This document shows positions 61,501 through 64,000 of a DNA stretch of 64,000 bases, in pieces. The notes beneath the pieces are model-generated. The model had not been told where the DNA came from and ran no database searches. It worked only from the letters and a program-made list of their open reading frames with translations. Source of the stretch: Pyxicephalus adspersus (lineage: Eukaryota > Chordata > Amphibia > Anura > Pyxicephalidae); assembly GCF_032062135.1 (NCBI RefSeq), contig NC_092859.1, positions 107,200,393 through 107,264,392 on the forward strand, in the 5' to 3' direction. The position numbers and the translations under genes were made by a program. How positions within the stretch are numbered: the first letter of the stretch is position 1; every line of letters starts with the position of its first letter.

Positions 61501-63670
61501 GATACAAAAATTAAGCATATCCTGTGCATTAAGCCTGTTGTTTTGCTTTAAAGTTTATCTATACTCATAACTTTTTTTAACGGAATGGGCCGTGTTAGAA
61601 CCCCTGTCTTTTAATATCTTGCAAGGCTCCATTAGAGTGATTTCCCCCTCTAATCCCATTTCTAACATTGGGACAACCTTTTACCAGAAGGGGAAAGTTT
61701 GTAACAAGGAAACAGACAACAATAAAATTTGAAAGATAATTCCAGCTTTTCCCTAACATAAAAGGAAAAACGTATTTGATTTCAATGTGCAGTGGAGTAA
61801 TAGGTGCGATGGGCCATGAATTATTCATTGACGGCCCTATACTTACTGATCCTAGATTTACACCAGCGTTTCTCAACTACGGTTCCACCAAAGGTTGCTA
61901 GGGATTCCTTAAGAAATTAACAATGTGTGCCTCGCACNNNNNNNNNNNNNNNNNNNNNNNNNNNNNNNNNNNNNNNNNNNNNNNNNNNNNNNNNNNNNNN
62001 NNNNNNNNNNNNNNNNNNNNNNNNNNNNNNNNNNNNNNNNNNNNNNNNNNNNNNNNNNNNNNNNNNNNNNNNNNNNNNNNNNNNNNNNNNNNNNNNNNNN
62101 NNNNNNNNNNNNNNNNNNNNNNNNNNNNNNNNNNNNNNNNNNNNNNNNNNNNNNNNNNNNNNNNNNNNNNNNNNNNNNNNNNNNNNNNNNNNNNNNNNNN
62201 NNNNNNNNNNNNNNNNNNNNNNNNNNNNNNNNNNNNNNNNNNNNNNNNNNNNNNNNNNNNNNNNNNNNNNNNNNNNNNNNNNNNNNNNNNNNNNNNNNNN
62301 NNNNNNNNNNNNNNNNNNNNNNNNNNNNNNNNNNNNNNNNNNNNNNNNNNNNNNNNNNNNNNNNNNNNNNNNNNNNNNNNNNNNNNNNNNNNNNNNNNNN
62401 NNNNNNNNNNNNNNNNNNNNNNNNNNNNNNNNNNNNNNNNNNNNNNNNNNNNNNNNNNTAATAGGGTTCCCTGGGACCTGAAAGTTATTTTAAAGGTTCC
62501 CCCATGTTAAAATGGTTGTAAAAGGCTGATCTACACACACTATTAGGCCTGACAATATGTAAAGAGCAATGATGACATGCAAAGTGCAATAATAACATAT
62601 ATCAGCTTGCCTGAATGCTACAGGTGCCAGTGTCTTACAGAATAAGCTTGTGTGCTTTGCATAAAGGTTTGCTGACATTTTAAGTCTTTCCTATTCATTA
62701 TAAAAAGAAAATAGGAAAATCAGCTGTATCCAATCCAATACAAAATGACAGTTTGAATTTACCAGGTATATACTTTGTAATTATTTGAATTATTTTGTAT
62801 TGGATTGGGAAAATCAGCTTTAACATGTGAGAATAGAGCACTAAGTGACAGCTCTATTTTCCTTTTTCCATAAAATGTTTTGTTCTTTTATTATAATAAA
62901 AGAGTTTATTGTTTACGCCTACTCTTCACAATGTATACATGAAACATTTAACACTCCAACATATATAAAATATATAAACAAATAACAAAAAAACAAACAC
63001 ATCTCAGCTTCCCTGGTGTAATAAAAGCAGGAAGCCTGGCCTCCACTTCCCAGCCAGCAATATCAGGATGTGCCAATGGAAGAGGAAAGCATTTCTCCAT
63101 CAACCCATAAATTAAAGTGTATGGATAATACAAAATAATGTTCAGAATTACAAGAAAAAGATCATCTCAATGGTGACTGCATTGCAAGAGACATGTCGCT
63201 GGATTTACAATGCACTGTGTAATAGGTCACCATTGCTGTGTGATTCATGGGTGCATGTGAATCATAATGAAATCCTCAATGTATGGTTATACAAATGATC
63301 TGATATGAAATACAGATTGAAAAGCTTACTGCTCTTTTATTTGAGAGCCTAGCCCTGAAACCTGTGGGATAATCCAGCTAGAATGAAGGTATATTTGCTC
63401 TTCAAGCTAGATAGAACCCTGCCCTGCTGAATAGTGTAAATATAGACCATTCCCTGTAGGCAGAAGTGCCAATTTACCAGATATGAACAACAAAGGCTGC
63501 TTAGCTGCCCTGTAATATAGGGCAAATTGTCAGCTGCCACTGGATCTCATGTAATAGGCTTAGAGAAATACCAGACTCACCTCATTGCATGTGGGTACAT
63601 TGCTCAGAGCTGTTCCTAGCAGCAACTGAAGGCAGATAGCAAAGCATCCAGTCCAGCAGAACAATCCCAT
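17355..63670 (-). CDS. ELAPOR2: ELAPOR2 ortholog, endosome/lysosome-associated type I membrane protein (22 coding exons, complete)
   Basis: Coding join on the minus strand: 63670-63581, 44164-44044, 35390-35195, 34391-34244, 33082-32996, 31350-31245, 30674-30522, 29988-29900, 29326-29146, 28748-28620, 27890-27800, 25899-25797, 25345-25208, 24141-23878, 22949-22776, 22173-21984, 21369-21276, 20838-20737, 19311-19185, 18743-18565, 17911-17746, 17414-17355. Total 2,988 nt, 995 residues, no internal stop, all phases consistent. Seen: N-terminal signal peptide, many Cys-rich CxxC modules resembling GCC2/GCC3 (ephrin-receptor-like) repeats, N-glycosylation sequons, one transmembrane helix at about residues 896-916, and a 79-residue tail with YSKL and an acidic run. 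Known: human ELAPOR2 is about 1,030 residues with the same order and an MRH domain; the family acts in endosome/lysosome membranes, and frog EIG121L was linked to BMP signalling and epidermal differentiation. Assignment to ELAPOR2 rather than ELAPOR1 rests on stretches such as [18 protein letters not shown] and [17 protein letters not shown]. The start was chosen for its strong Kozak context (A at -3, G at +4) and signal peptide. Confidence 0.95.
17415..17745 (-). other. Intron 21, a GC-AG intron
   Basis: 331 nt between AAAG|GCAAGT and TTACAG|GAAAAA. Apart from the C at donor position 2, the donor matches the U1 consensus strongly (AAG|GCAAGT), which is usual for functional GC donors. Confidence 0.85.
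17746..17911 (-). CDS. ELAPOR2: ELAPOR2 exon 21: cytoplasmic tail with YSKL motif
   Basis: Phase 2 in, phase 0 out, residues 921-976. Encodes [20 protein letters not shown], then [18 protein letters not shown] and [12 protein letters not shown] fits the tyrosine-based YxxPhi adaptor signal, consistent with endosome/lysosome traffic, and EGEDNDDD is an acidic cluster. The donor is GC rather than GT (ACAAAG|GCAAGT at 17745-17744). Reading through would add only ASH before a stop. Confidence 0.93.
18565..18743 (-). CDS. ELAPOR2: ELAPOR2 exon 20: juxtamembrane and transmembrane helix
   Basis: Phase 0 in, phase 2 out, residues 862-921. After [15 protein letters not shown] and SIDFWLK comes a single hydrophobic helix at about 896-916 ([20 protein letters not shown]), stopped by WKKNQ. 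The positive residues on the C-terminal side predict a cytoplasmic tail. Acceptor TTCAAAG, donor CAAAA|GTAAGT. Confidence 0.96.
19185..19311 (-). CDS. ELAPOR2: ELAPOR2 exon 19: end of MRH region
   Basis: Phase 2 in, phase 0 out, residues 819-861. Encodes [20 protein letters not shown] and [18 protein letters not shown], the WExxxACPLC motif of MRH-type domains. Acceptor ACTTGTAG, donor CAACAG|GTATTT. Confidence 0.95.
20737..20838 (-). CDS. ELAPOR2: ELAPOR2 exon 18: MRH region
   Basis: Phase 2/2, residues 785-819. Encodes [20 protein letters not shown], then [13 protein letters not shown]. The CxxGRxTxxxxRCNP pattern is typical of MRH folds. Acceptor TTTTATAG, donor CCCAG|GTAATT. Confidence 0.94.
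21276..21369 (-). CDS. ELAPOR2: ELAPOR2 exon 17
   Basis: Phase 1 in, phase 2 out, residues 754-785. Encodes [19 protein letters not shown] and IPDINFFF. This is the least conserved exon, as in the family, but IPD...FFF matches the IPDVHFFYK motif. Acceptor GAATGCAG, donor TCAA|GTAAGT. Confidence 0.9.
21984..22173 (-). CDS. ELAPOR2: ELAPOR2 exon 16: MRH region
   Basis: Phase 0 in, phase 1 out, residues 691-753. Encodes [13 protein letters not shown] then [20 protein letters not shown] and [12 protein letters not shown], close to human ELAPOR2. Acceptor CTTTTAAG, donor CTAG|GTAAGT. A glycosylation sequon (NIT) is present. Confidence 0.95.
22776..22949 (-). CDS. ELAPOR2: ELAPOR2 exon 15: start of the MRH region
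   Basis: Phase 0/0, residues 633-690. Encodes [11 protein letters not shown], then [20 protein letters not shown] and GNG. Paired cysteines and the FNISLCG motif match the beginning of the mannose-6-phosphate-receptor-homology domain of the family. NIS is a sequon. Acceptor TTTTTTCAG, donor GGA|GTAAGT. Confidence 0.94.
23878..24141 (-). CDS. ELAPOR2: ELAPOR2 exon 14: long Cys-rich exon
   Basis: Longest coding exon, phase 0/0, residues 545-632. It carries [18 protein letters not shown], then three CxxC modules ([25 protein letters not shown]) and the [11 protein letters not shown] motif. This is the last GCC2/GCC3-like array before the MRH region. Acceptor TTCTTTCAG, donor AACAAG|GTATGT. Confidence 0.95.
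25208..25345 (-). CDS. ELAPOR2: ELAPOR2 exon 13
   Basis: Phase 0/0, residues 499-544. Encodes [20 protein letters not shown], then [20 protein letters not shown] and TNQAQF. NST is a potential glycosylation site. Acceptor TTCTATAG, donor TTT|GTAAGT. Confidence 0.94.
25797..25899 (-). CDS. ELAPOR2: ELAPOR2 exon 12
   Basis: Phase 2 in, phase 0 out, residues 464-498. Encodes [20 protein letters not shown] then [12 protein letters not shown]. Acceptor CAATTGCAG, donor ATGGTG|GTAAGT, chosen so that FMV joins DVNRK of exon 13. Confidence 0.94.
25900..27799 (-). other. Intron 11 of ELAPOR2
   Basis: 1.9 kb holding a complete foldback MITE (26361-26583). A GC-richer segment at about 26630-26850 is open in several frames without recognisable similarity, probably another repeat. 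The rest is AT-rich. Confidence 0.5.
26361..26583. mobile_element. Foldback MITE copy e, the most complete
   Basis: Runs from 'gggcctgatttattaaagct' to 'gagctttattagatcggggtc'. The two arms pair over nearly their full length around a centre of 'aacatttgctaacaaatag'. It sits in intron 11 and is the best copy in the window to use as family reference. Confidence 0.8.
27800..27890 (-). CDS. ELAPOR2: ELAPOR2 exon 11
   Basis: Phase 1 in, phase 2 out, residues 434-464. Encodes [20 protein letters not shown] and LNLHIPGFK, strongly ELAPOR-like. Acceptor TTTTGTAG, donor TTTAA|GTAAGT. Confidence 0.95.
27891..28619 (-). other. Intron 10, with (AT)n and an assembly gap
   Basis: Contains an (AT)n run at about 28519-28561 followed by 12 Ns (28568-28579). 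True intron length is uncertain there. Nothing else recognised. Confidence 0.6.
28519..28579. repeat. (AT)n microsatellite ending in a 12-base assembly gap
   Basis: Uninterrupted AT dinucleotides run into N at 28568-28579. The gap is probably a collapsed or unresolved microsatellite. Confidence 0.9.
28620..28748 (-). CDS. ELAPOR2: ELAPOR2 exon 10
   Basis: Phase 1/1, residues 391-433. Encodes [20 protein letters not shown] then [11 protein letters not shown]. Acceptor TACCTTTAG, donor AATG|GTAAGT. The exon is intact, but a 12-base assembly gap and an (AT)n tract lie only about 40 bases beyond the donor. Confidence 0.95.
29146..29326 (-). CDS. ELAPOR2: ELAPOR2 exon 9: WIEPKIC and Cys module
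   Basis: Phase 0 in, phase 1 out, residues 331-390. Begins [17 protein letters not shown] and continues into a [12 protein letters not shown]...[12 protein letters not shown] module. The acceptor TTGATTAG|ACACAA has a weak polypyrimidine tract, but it preserves the KTQIMYKW motif across the exon 8/9 junction. Confidence 0.93.
29642..29850. mobile_element. Foldback MITE copy f in intron 8
   Basis: From 'ggccctccaaggctggagag' to 'actttaataaattagggcc'. The outermost ~15 bases of the left arm are missing and the rest is complete. Its right end is about 50 bases before the exon 8 donor. Confidence 0.78.
29900..29988 (-). CDS. ELAPOR2: ELAPOR2 exon 8
   Basis: Phase 1 in, phase 0 out, residues 301-330. 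Encodes [19 protein letters not shown] and HTPCDSEGK, matching the family's EGSSxCxxRPPCTxKDYF...CD stretch. Acceptor TTCTTTAG, donor GGAAAG|GTAAGA. Confidence 0.94.
30522..30674 (-). CDS. ELAPOR2: ELAPOR2 exon 7: GCC2/GCC3-like Cys module
   Basis: Phase 1/1, residues 250-300. Reads [18 protein letters not shown], then [19 protein letters not shown]. The CxxCxxGTY / CxxC spacing is that of an ephrin-receptor-like Cys repeat. Acceptor CCTTACAG, donor TTCAG|GTAATA. Confidence 0.95.
31245..31350 (-). CDS. ELAPOR2: ELAPOR2 exon 6
   Basis: Phase 0 in, phase 1 out, residues 215-249. It encodes [16 protein letters not shown] followed by [11 protein letters not shown], one of the segments that favours ELAPOR2 over ELAPOR1. 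NIT is a potential N-glycosylation sequon. Acceptor TTATTTCAG, donor GAAG|GTAAAA. Confidence 0.95.
31351..32995 (-). other. Intron 5, containing a long palindrome
   Basis: 1.6 kb of AT-rich sequence. The only structured part is the inverted repeat at 32629-32766. Confidence 0.6.
32629..32766. repeat. 138-bp near-perfect palindrome in intron 5
   Basis: Arms 32629-32692 and 32703-32766 are 64 nt each and reverse-complementary with a single mismatch (A versus T in 'actagcAgtgg'). They are separated by a 10-nt loop (TACTTCTGAC). The transcript would form a very stable hairpin from either strand. It resembles none of the MITE families in the window. Confidence 0.95.
32996..33082 (-). CDS. ELAPOR2: ELAPOR2 exon 5
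   Basis: Phase 0/0, residues 186-214, beginning IQNDQCQE and ending NGEWMHHS. An AG six bases further in would also be a possible acceptor, but TTTTTAG|ATTCAG keeps the family's IQNDQC motif and was chosen. The donor is TCG|GTACGA. Confidence 0.92.
33522..33918. repeat. Duplicated intronic unit A-B
   Basis: A shares with A' the blocks 'gatgctttgatgctacttac' and 'gctcaaacaacaaatgtaac'. B shares with B' the blocks 'attctgtattagattacagt', 'catattccctgttttataaa' and 'acatgccttcctat'. In copy 1, A and B are contiguous; in copy 2 they are separated by about 1.6 kb carrying exons 4 and 3. Confidence 0.85.
33919..33968. mobile_element. Foldback MITE fragment (copy g)
   Basis: Only the left 50 bases of the family ('gggcctgatttattaaagtt' and 'ctccaaggctgg') remain, placed exactly between duplicated segments B and A'. 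Confidence 0.75.
33969..34165. repeat. Duplicated segment A'
   Basis: Second copy of segment A, about 80 bases from the exon 4 donor. Similar over its full length with scattered substitutions and small indels. Confidence 0.85.
34244..34391 (-). CDS. ELAPOR2: ELAPOR2 exon 4: ectodomain beta-rich segment
   Basis: Phase 2 in, phase 0 out, residues 136-185. It reads [18 protein letters not shown] and on to NNIFFEFF, nearly identical to ELAPOR2 of other vertebrates as I recall it. NSS at the exon junction is a possible glycosylation site. Acceptor TCTTCTCAG, donor TTT|GTAAGA. Together with exon 3 it lies between two copies of a duplicated intronic sequence (see findings). Confidence 0.95.
34392..35194 (-). 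other. Intron 3 of ELAPOR2
   Basis: 803 nt GT-AG intron. Open frames across its exon-3 side are extensions of exon sequence. No repeat recognised. Confidence 0.6.
35195..35390 (-). CDS. ELAPOR2: ELAPOR2 exon 3: first Cys-rich module
   Basis: Phase 1 in, phase 2 out, residues 71-136. The codon split with exon 2 gives [11 protein letters not shown], continuous with the family motif. It contains [20 protein letters not shown], a GCC2/GCC3-like Cys module, then [18 protein letters not shown]. Acceptor TATTGCAG, donor GATAA|GTATGT. Confidence 0.95.
35462..35634 (+). repeat. L2/SINE-like repeat 3' end with (ATT)n tail
   Basis: Begins 'cctagattgtaagctcttct', continues through 'tctgtctgtcatttgcaacc' and 'cataatatgtaagggctata', and ends in (ATT)n followed by (AATAAT)n. 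It is the same family as 1393-1700 in the opposite orientation. Confidence 0.65.
35766..35985. repeat. Duplicated segment B'
   Basis: Copy of segment B (33692-33918), located in intron 2 on the far side of exons 3 and 4. Similarity begins at 'taaaggaaataaaatgcaa' and ends near 'atgccttcctatgttatgg'. Confidence 0.85.
37392..37615 (+). mobile_element. hAT/Charlie-like non-autonomous element
   Basis: Begins CAGTGTTTCCCAA and ends GGTTGAGAAACACTG, the intact family terminus. Shares 'gtactgtgagctgtggatat' with the element at 9440. Flanking octamers CTCTGAAT and ATCTAAAG match at 5 of 8, a decayed duplication. Confidence 0.75.
37655..37945 (-). repeat. tRNA-related SINE with conserved central domain
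   Basis: On the minus strand it starts near GGTTCAAATCTC (complement of 37915-37926), a good Pol III B-box, then a central block whose plus-strand form is 'gggagaacctgcaaactcca', and ends towards an A/T-rich tail. The central block is shared with V-SINE/L2-type repeats of fish and amphibians. A related fragment is at 54000-54190. Confidence 0.55.
40984..41572. mobile_element. Harbinger-like MITE interrupted by a retroelement insertion
   Basis: Left end TAAGCTACATACACACAC and right end GTCTGTACAAGGCTTTA belong to the same terminal family as 56069-56491 and 59133-59470 (AGCTnnGTACACAC next to a T(A/T)A-type site). It is split by the insert at 41120-41372. A run of 14 C is at 41424-41437. Confidence 0.6.
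41120..41372 (-). mobile_element. 5'-truncated LINE-type insertion with 17-bp target-site duplication
   Basis: Flanked by an exact 17-bp direct repeat CCAGATGTTGACTTCTA (41103-41119 and 41373-41389). Read on the minus strand the insert ends AATAAAGAAATTGAAACA, a polyadenylation-signal-like 3' end. This is the pattern of target-primed reverse transcription. Only 253 bp, no ORF. Confidence 0.7.
41905..42322. mobile_element. piggyBac-like MITE with TTAA duplication
   Basis: TTAA at 41905-41908 and 42319-42322 flank inverted ends GGCTGGGTCTACAC and GTGTAGACTAAGCC. No transposase. Repeated 'cgttttcc/ccacgttt' motifs fill the interior. Confidence 0.75.
44044..44164 (-). CDS. ELAPOR2: ELAPOR2 exon 2: N-terminal ectodomain
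   Basis: Encodes residues 31-70 plus one base. It starts after a TTTCCAG acceptor and ends at a GTAAGT donor in phase 1. The peptide [20 protein letters not shown] is the hallmark N-terminal motif of the ELAPOR family and is followed by [18 protein letters not shown]. It is isolated: intron 1 upstream is about 19 kb and intron 2 downstream about 8.7 kb. Confidence 0.95.
46308..47130. repeat. Compositionally distinct segment, probable unidentified repeat
   Basis: GC-richer and purine-rich compared with both flanks, with many ACAGG/ACACAGG words between about 46735 and 46870. Several overlapping open frames run through it on both strands with no domain recognised. It resembles an eroded mobile element, but I found neither clear ends nor a second copy. 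Confidence 0.35.
47265..47520. mobile_element. Decayed Harbinger-like MITE
   Basis: Left end 'ttaggctaggcatacattct' and right end 'tgtacatagactagggt' are worn versions of the family at 56069 and 59133. The interior has no ORF. Confidence 0.4.
48133..48361 (-). mobile_element. hAT/Charlie-like element, truncated
   Basis: In minus orientation, beginning CAGCCTCTCTCAACC on the plus strand and continuing with 'acatgtgggaacccc' and 'cccacagctcatggtaca', which complement the interior of the copies at 9440 and 37392. It breaks off near 'ctgctcattgctcc', short of the other terminus. Confidence 0.65.
49585..50069. mobile_element. TTAA-flanked MITE (second piggyBac-like family)
   Basis: TTAA at 49585-49588 and 50066-50069, with inverted ends AGAGGAACTAAACTC and GAGTTTAGGTACCCT. 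An internal stem pairs 'attgacgatctcac' with 'gtgagatcgacaat' (about 49826-49863). Open frames in it have no similarity I can see. Confidence 0.7.
50640..51000. repeat. Probable repeat with an open frame of unknown origin
   Basis: The minus strand is open from 50986 to 50783 (67 codons) with somewhat protein-like composition ([20 protein letters not shown]). The right edge, TTTGCATACACTTTAAAG at about 50977-50994, resembles MITE termini. I do not recognise the peptide. Confidence 0.3.
52062..52269. mobile_element. Foldback MITE copy h in intron 1
   Basis: 'gggtctgatttatcaaagct' through 'gcattaataaatcaggccc', both arms present with substitutions and a short deletion in the right arm. Confidence 0.78.
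54000..54190 (-). repeat. SINE-like repeat fragment
   Basis: Shares 'cactagctgtccctcaaagg' and 'gcatgtttttgggatatggg' with the element at 37655-37945, including the gaggaaacccacacaagcac central block. Ends are eroded. Confidence 0.55.
56069..56491. mobile_element. Harbinger-like MITE rich in CGATCGTT words
   Basis: Inverted ends AGCTAGGTACACACTTGC and GCACGTGTGTACGCAGCT, bordered by ATA and TTA, a near match to a 3-bp TWA site. The interior repeats CGATCGTT and ACGATC in both orientations and can fold extensively. Confidence 0.7.
56730..56748. repeat. Poly-T run
   Basis: About 18 consecutive T. It could be the reversed A-tail of an old retroposed copy, but no body was recognised beside it. 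Confidence 0.5.
59133..59470. mobile_element. Harbinger-like MITE, CpG-rich, TTA-flanked
   Basis: TTA at 59133-59135 and 59468-59470 flank AGCTGCGTACACAC and its near-complement GTGTGTACGTAGCT. GC-rich interior with long stems, for example 'ggaaaggatctttc' against 'gatcctttcc' and 'cgcccgataatt' against 'attatcgggcg'. Open frames inside are by-products of GC content. Confidence 0.75.
61864..62528 (+). mobile_element. hAT/Charlie-like element containing the assembly gap
   Basis: Left end CAGCGTTTCTCAAC and right end GGTTGTAAAAGGCTG. Flanks ATTTACAC (61856-61863) and ATCTACAC (62529-62536) match at 7 of 8, a target-site duplication. The 521 Ns at 61938-62458 replace its centre, so the true size is unknown. 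Confidence 0.75.
61938..62458. other. Assembly gap of 521 Ns
   Basis: A run of N within intron 1. Apparent open frames across it are artefacts. Confidence 1.
62714..62819. repeat. Small inverted-repeat insert with 12-bp direct repeats
   Basis: GGAAAATCAGCT occurs at 62714-62725 and 62808-62819. Between them lie 17-bp perfect inverted repeats, CCAATCCAATACAAAAT at 62730-62746 and its complement at 62792-62808. It looks like a very small insertion element with a target duplication. Confidence 0.6.
63581..63670 (-). CDS. ELAPOR2: ELAPOR2 exon 1: start codon and signal peptide
   Basis: Ninety nucleotides encode residues 1-30, from ATG at 63670-63668 to a phase-0 GT donor (63580-63579, GAG|GTGAGT). 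A short uncharged leader (MGLFCWTG...) is followed by a Leu/Ile/Cys/Ala-rich core, ending in [11 protein letters not shown], with a plausible signal-peptidase site near the ALS/N boundary. The cysteine just before the junction sits where the family has a Cys ahead of the YHYEYT motif of exon 2. A is at -3 and G at +4 relative to the ATG. Confidence 0.88.
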
Positions 63671-64000
63671 TGTGCTCAGAGCAGTCAGCAAGCTGTTACA
63701 ATCAGGCTGCCAGCATTAGATGGAGGGGATGAGGATAAGGATGAGGATGCTCCTTCTGCTTCTCTCTTCACCTGCTCACTGGGCTACAGGAACATTGACA
63801 AAGCCGGCCTGTGACATCATGACAAGGTGGGGAAACAAAGGGAGGAGGGATGTAGGGCTGTGCTGGGCTGGGCCTGTGTGACATAGATACAGTCTGCTAC
63901 TATGAATCAAAGACACTGCTGTGATAGCAAAGCCAACAGATTTCACTATAGTAAATGTATGTTTCCTTTACAGAAATGATACATCCTGATATGATCCATG
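63671..64000 (-). promoter_or_regulatory. 5' UTR and presumed promoter of ELAPOR2
   Basis: Sequence directly upstream of the start codon. It is more GC-rich than the introns but not a clear CpG island, and no TATA box at a convincing distance was seen. On the plus strand it holds a GGATGA-type purine tract (63719-63752) and TGACATCA at 63812-63819, one base off a CRE/ATF site. An upstream ATG at 63716 opens a four-codon frame ending at 63702. Transcription start unknown. Confidence 0.45.
63702..63716 (-). promoter_or_regulatory. Possible four-codon uORF in the ELAPOR2 5' leader
   Basis: ATG CTG GCA GCC TGA on the minus strand, ending 31 bases before the main ATG. It matters only if the transcript starts upstream of 63716. 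Confidence 0.3.

Larger units (their letters stand above)
44165..63580 (-). other. Intron 1 of ELAPOR2 (about 19.4 kb)
   Basis: GT-AG intron between the signal-peptide exon and exon 2. It contains the elements listed separately between 46.3 and 62.8 kb and a 521-base gap. Between them, for example 44165-46300, 50987-52061, 52270-54000, 57000-59100 and 59480-61860, I see AT-rich sequence without recognisable genes. Long first introns often hold enhancers, but none can be named from sequence alone. Confidence 0.6.

Noticed and set aside
61923..62510. Long open frames through the N run
   Set aside because: Created by undetermined bases; meaningless.
1..64000. CRISPR arrays, bacterial operons, phage or retroviral genes
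   Set aside because: None seen on either strand. The window is vertebrate genomic DNA with one spliced gene and non-autonomous repeats.

Overview
The window looks like a draft-assembly piece of a vertebrate nuclear genome, most likely from a ranoid-type frog. It is AT-rich, carries one large intron-rich gene, has two runs of N (28568-28579 and 61938-62458), and is full of short non-autonomous DNA transposons of kinds I associate with frog genomes. The species is inferred from repeat content and protein similarity only; I could not run a search.

The only protein-coding gene I can support is on the minus strand from 63670 (ATG) to 17355 (stop). Twenty-two coding exons with consistent splice phases join into a 2,988-nt reading frame encoding 995 residues. 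By recalled similarity it is the ortholog of ELAPOR2 (KIAA1324L, EIG121L), a single-pass type I membrane glycoprotein of the endosome/lysosome-associated ELAPOR family. Exon 1 gives the signal peptide, exons 2-14 cysteine-rich ectodomain modules, exons 15-19 the region expected to hold the mannose-6-phosphate-receptor-homology (MRH) domain, exon 20 the transmembrane helix, and exons 21-22 the cytoplasmic tail with a YSKL sorting motif and an acidic cluster. All introns are GT-AG except the last, which has a GC donor.

Layout: 1-17354 is downstream sequence with no recognised gene but several mobile elements, including a CpG-rich element at 8848-9094, a hAT-like element at 9440-9906 with another element nested in it, and a striking five-hairpin element at 11322-11879. 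From 17355 to 35390 lie exons 22 to 3 with short introns. Exon 2 is alone at 44044-44164. Intron 1 (44165-63580, about 19 kb) is a repeat-laden desert. Exon 1, the 5' UTR and the presumed promoter fill the end of the window.

The most unusual structures outside the gene are a near-perfect 138-bp palindrome in intron 5, a duplicated pair of segments flanking exons 3-4 that reads as a tandem duplication whose copy lost those exons, and nested transposon insertions with clear target-site duplications. I see no prokaryote-type system, CRISPR array or new multi-gene system here.
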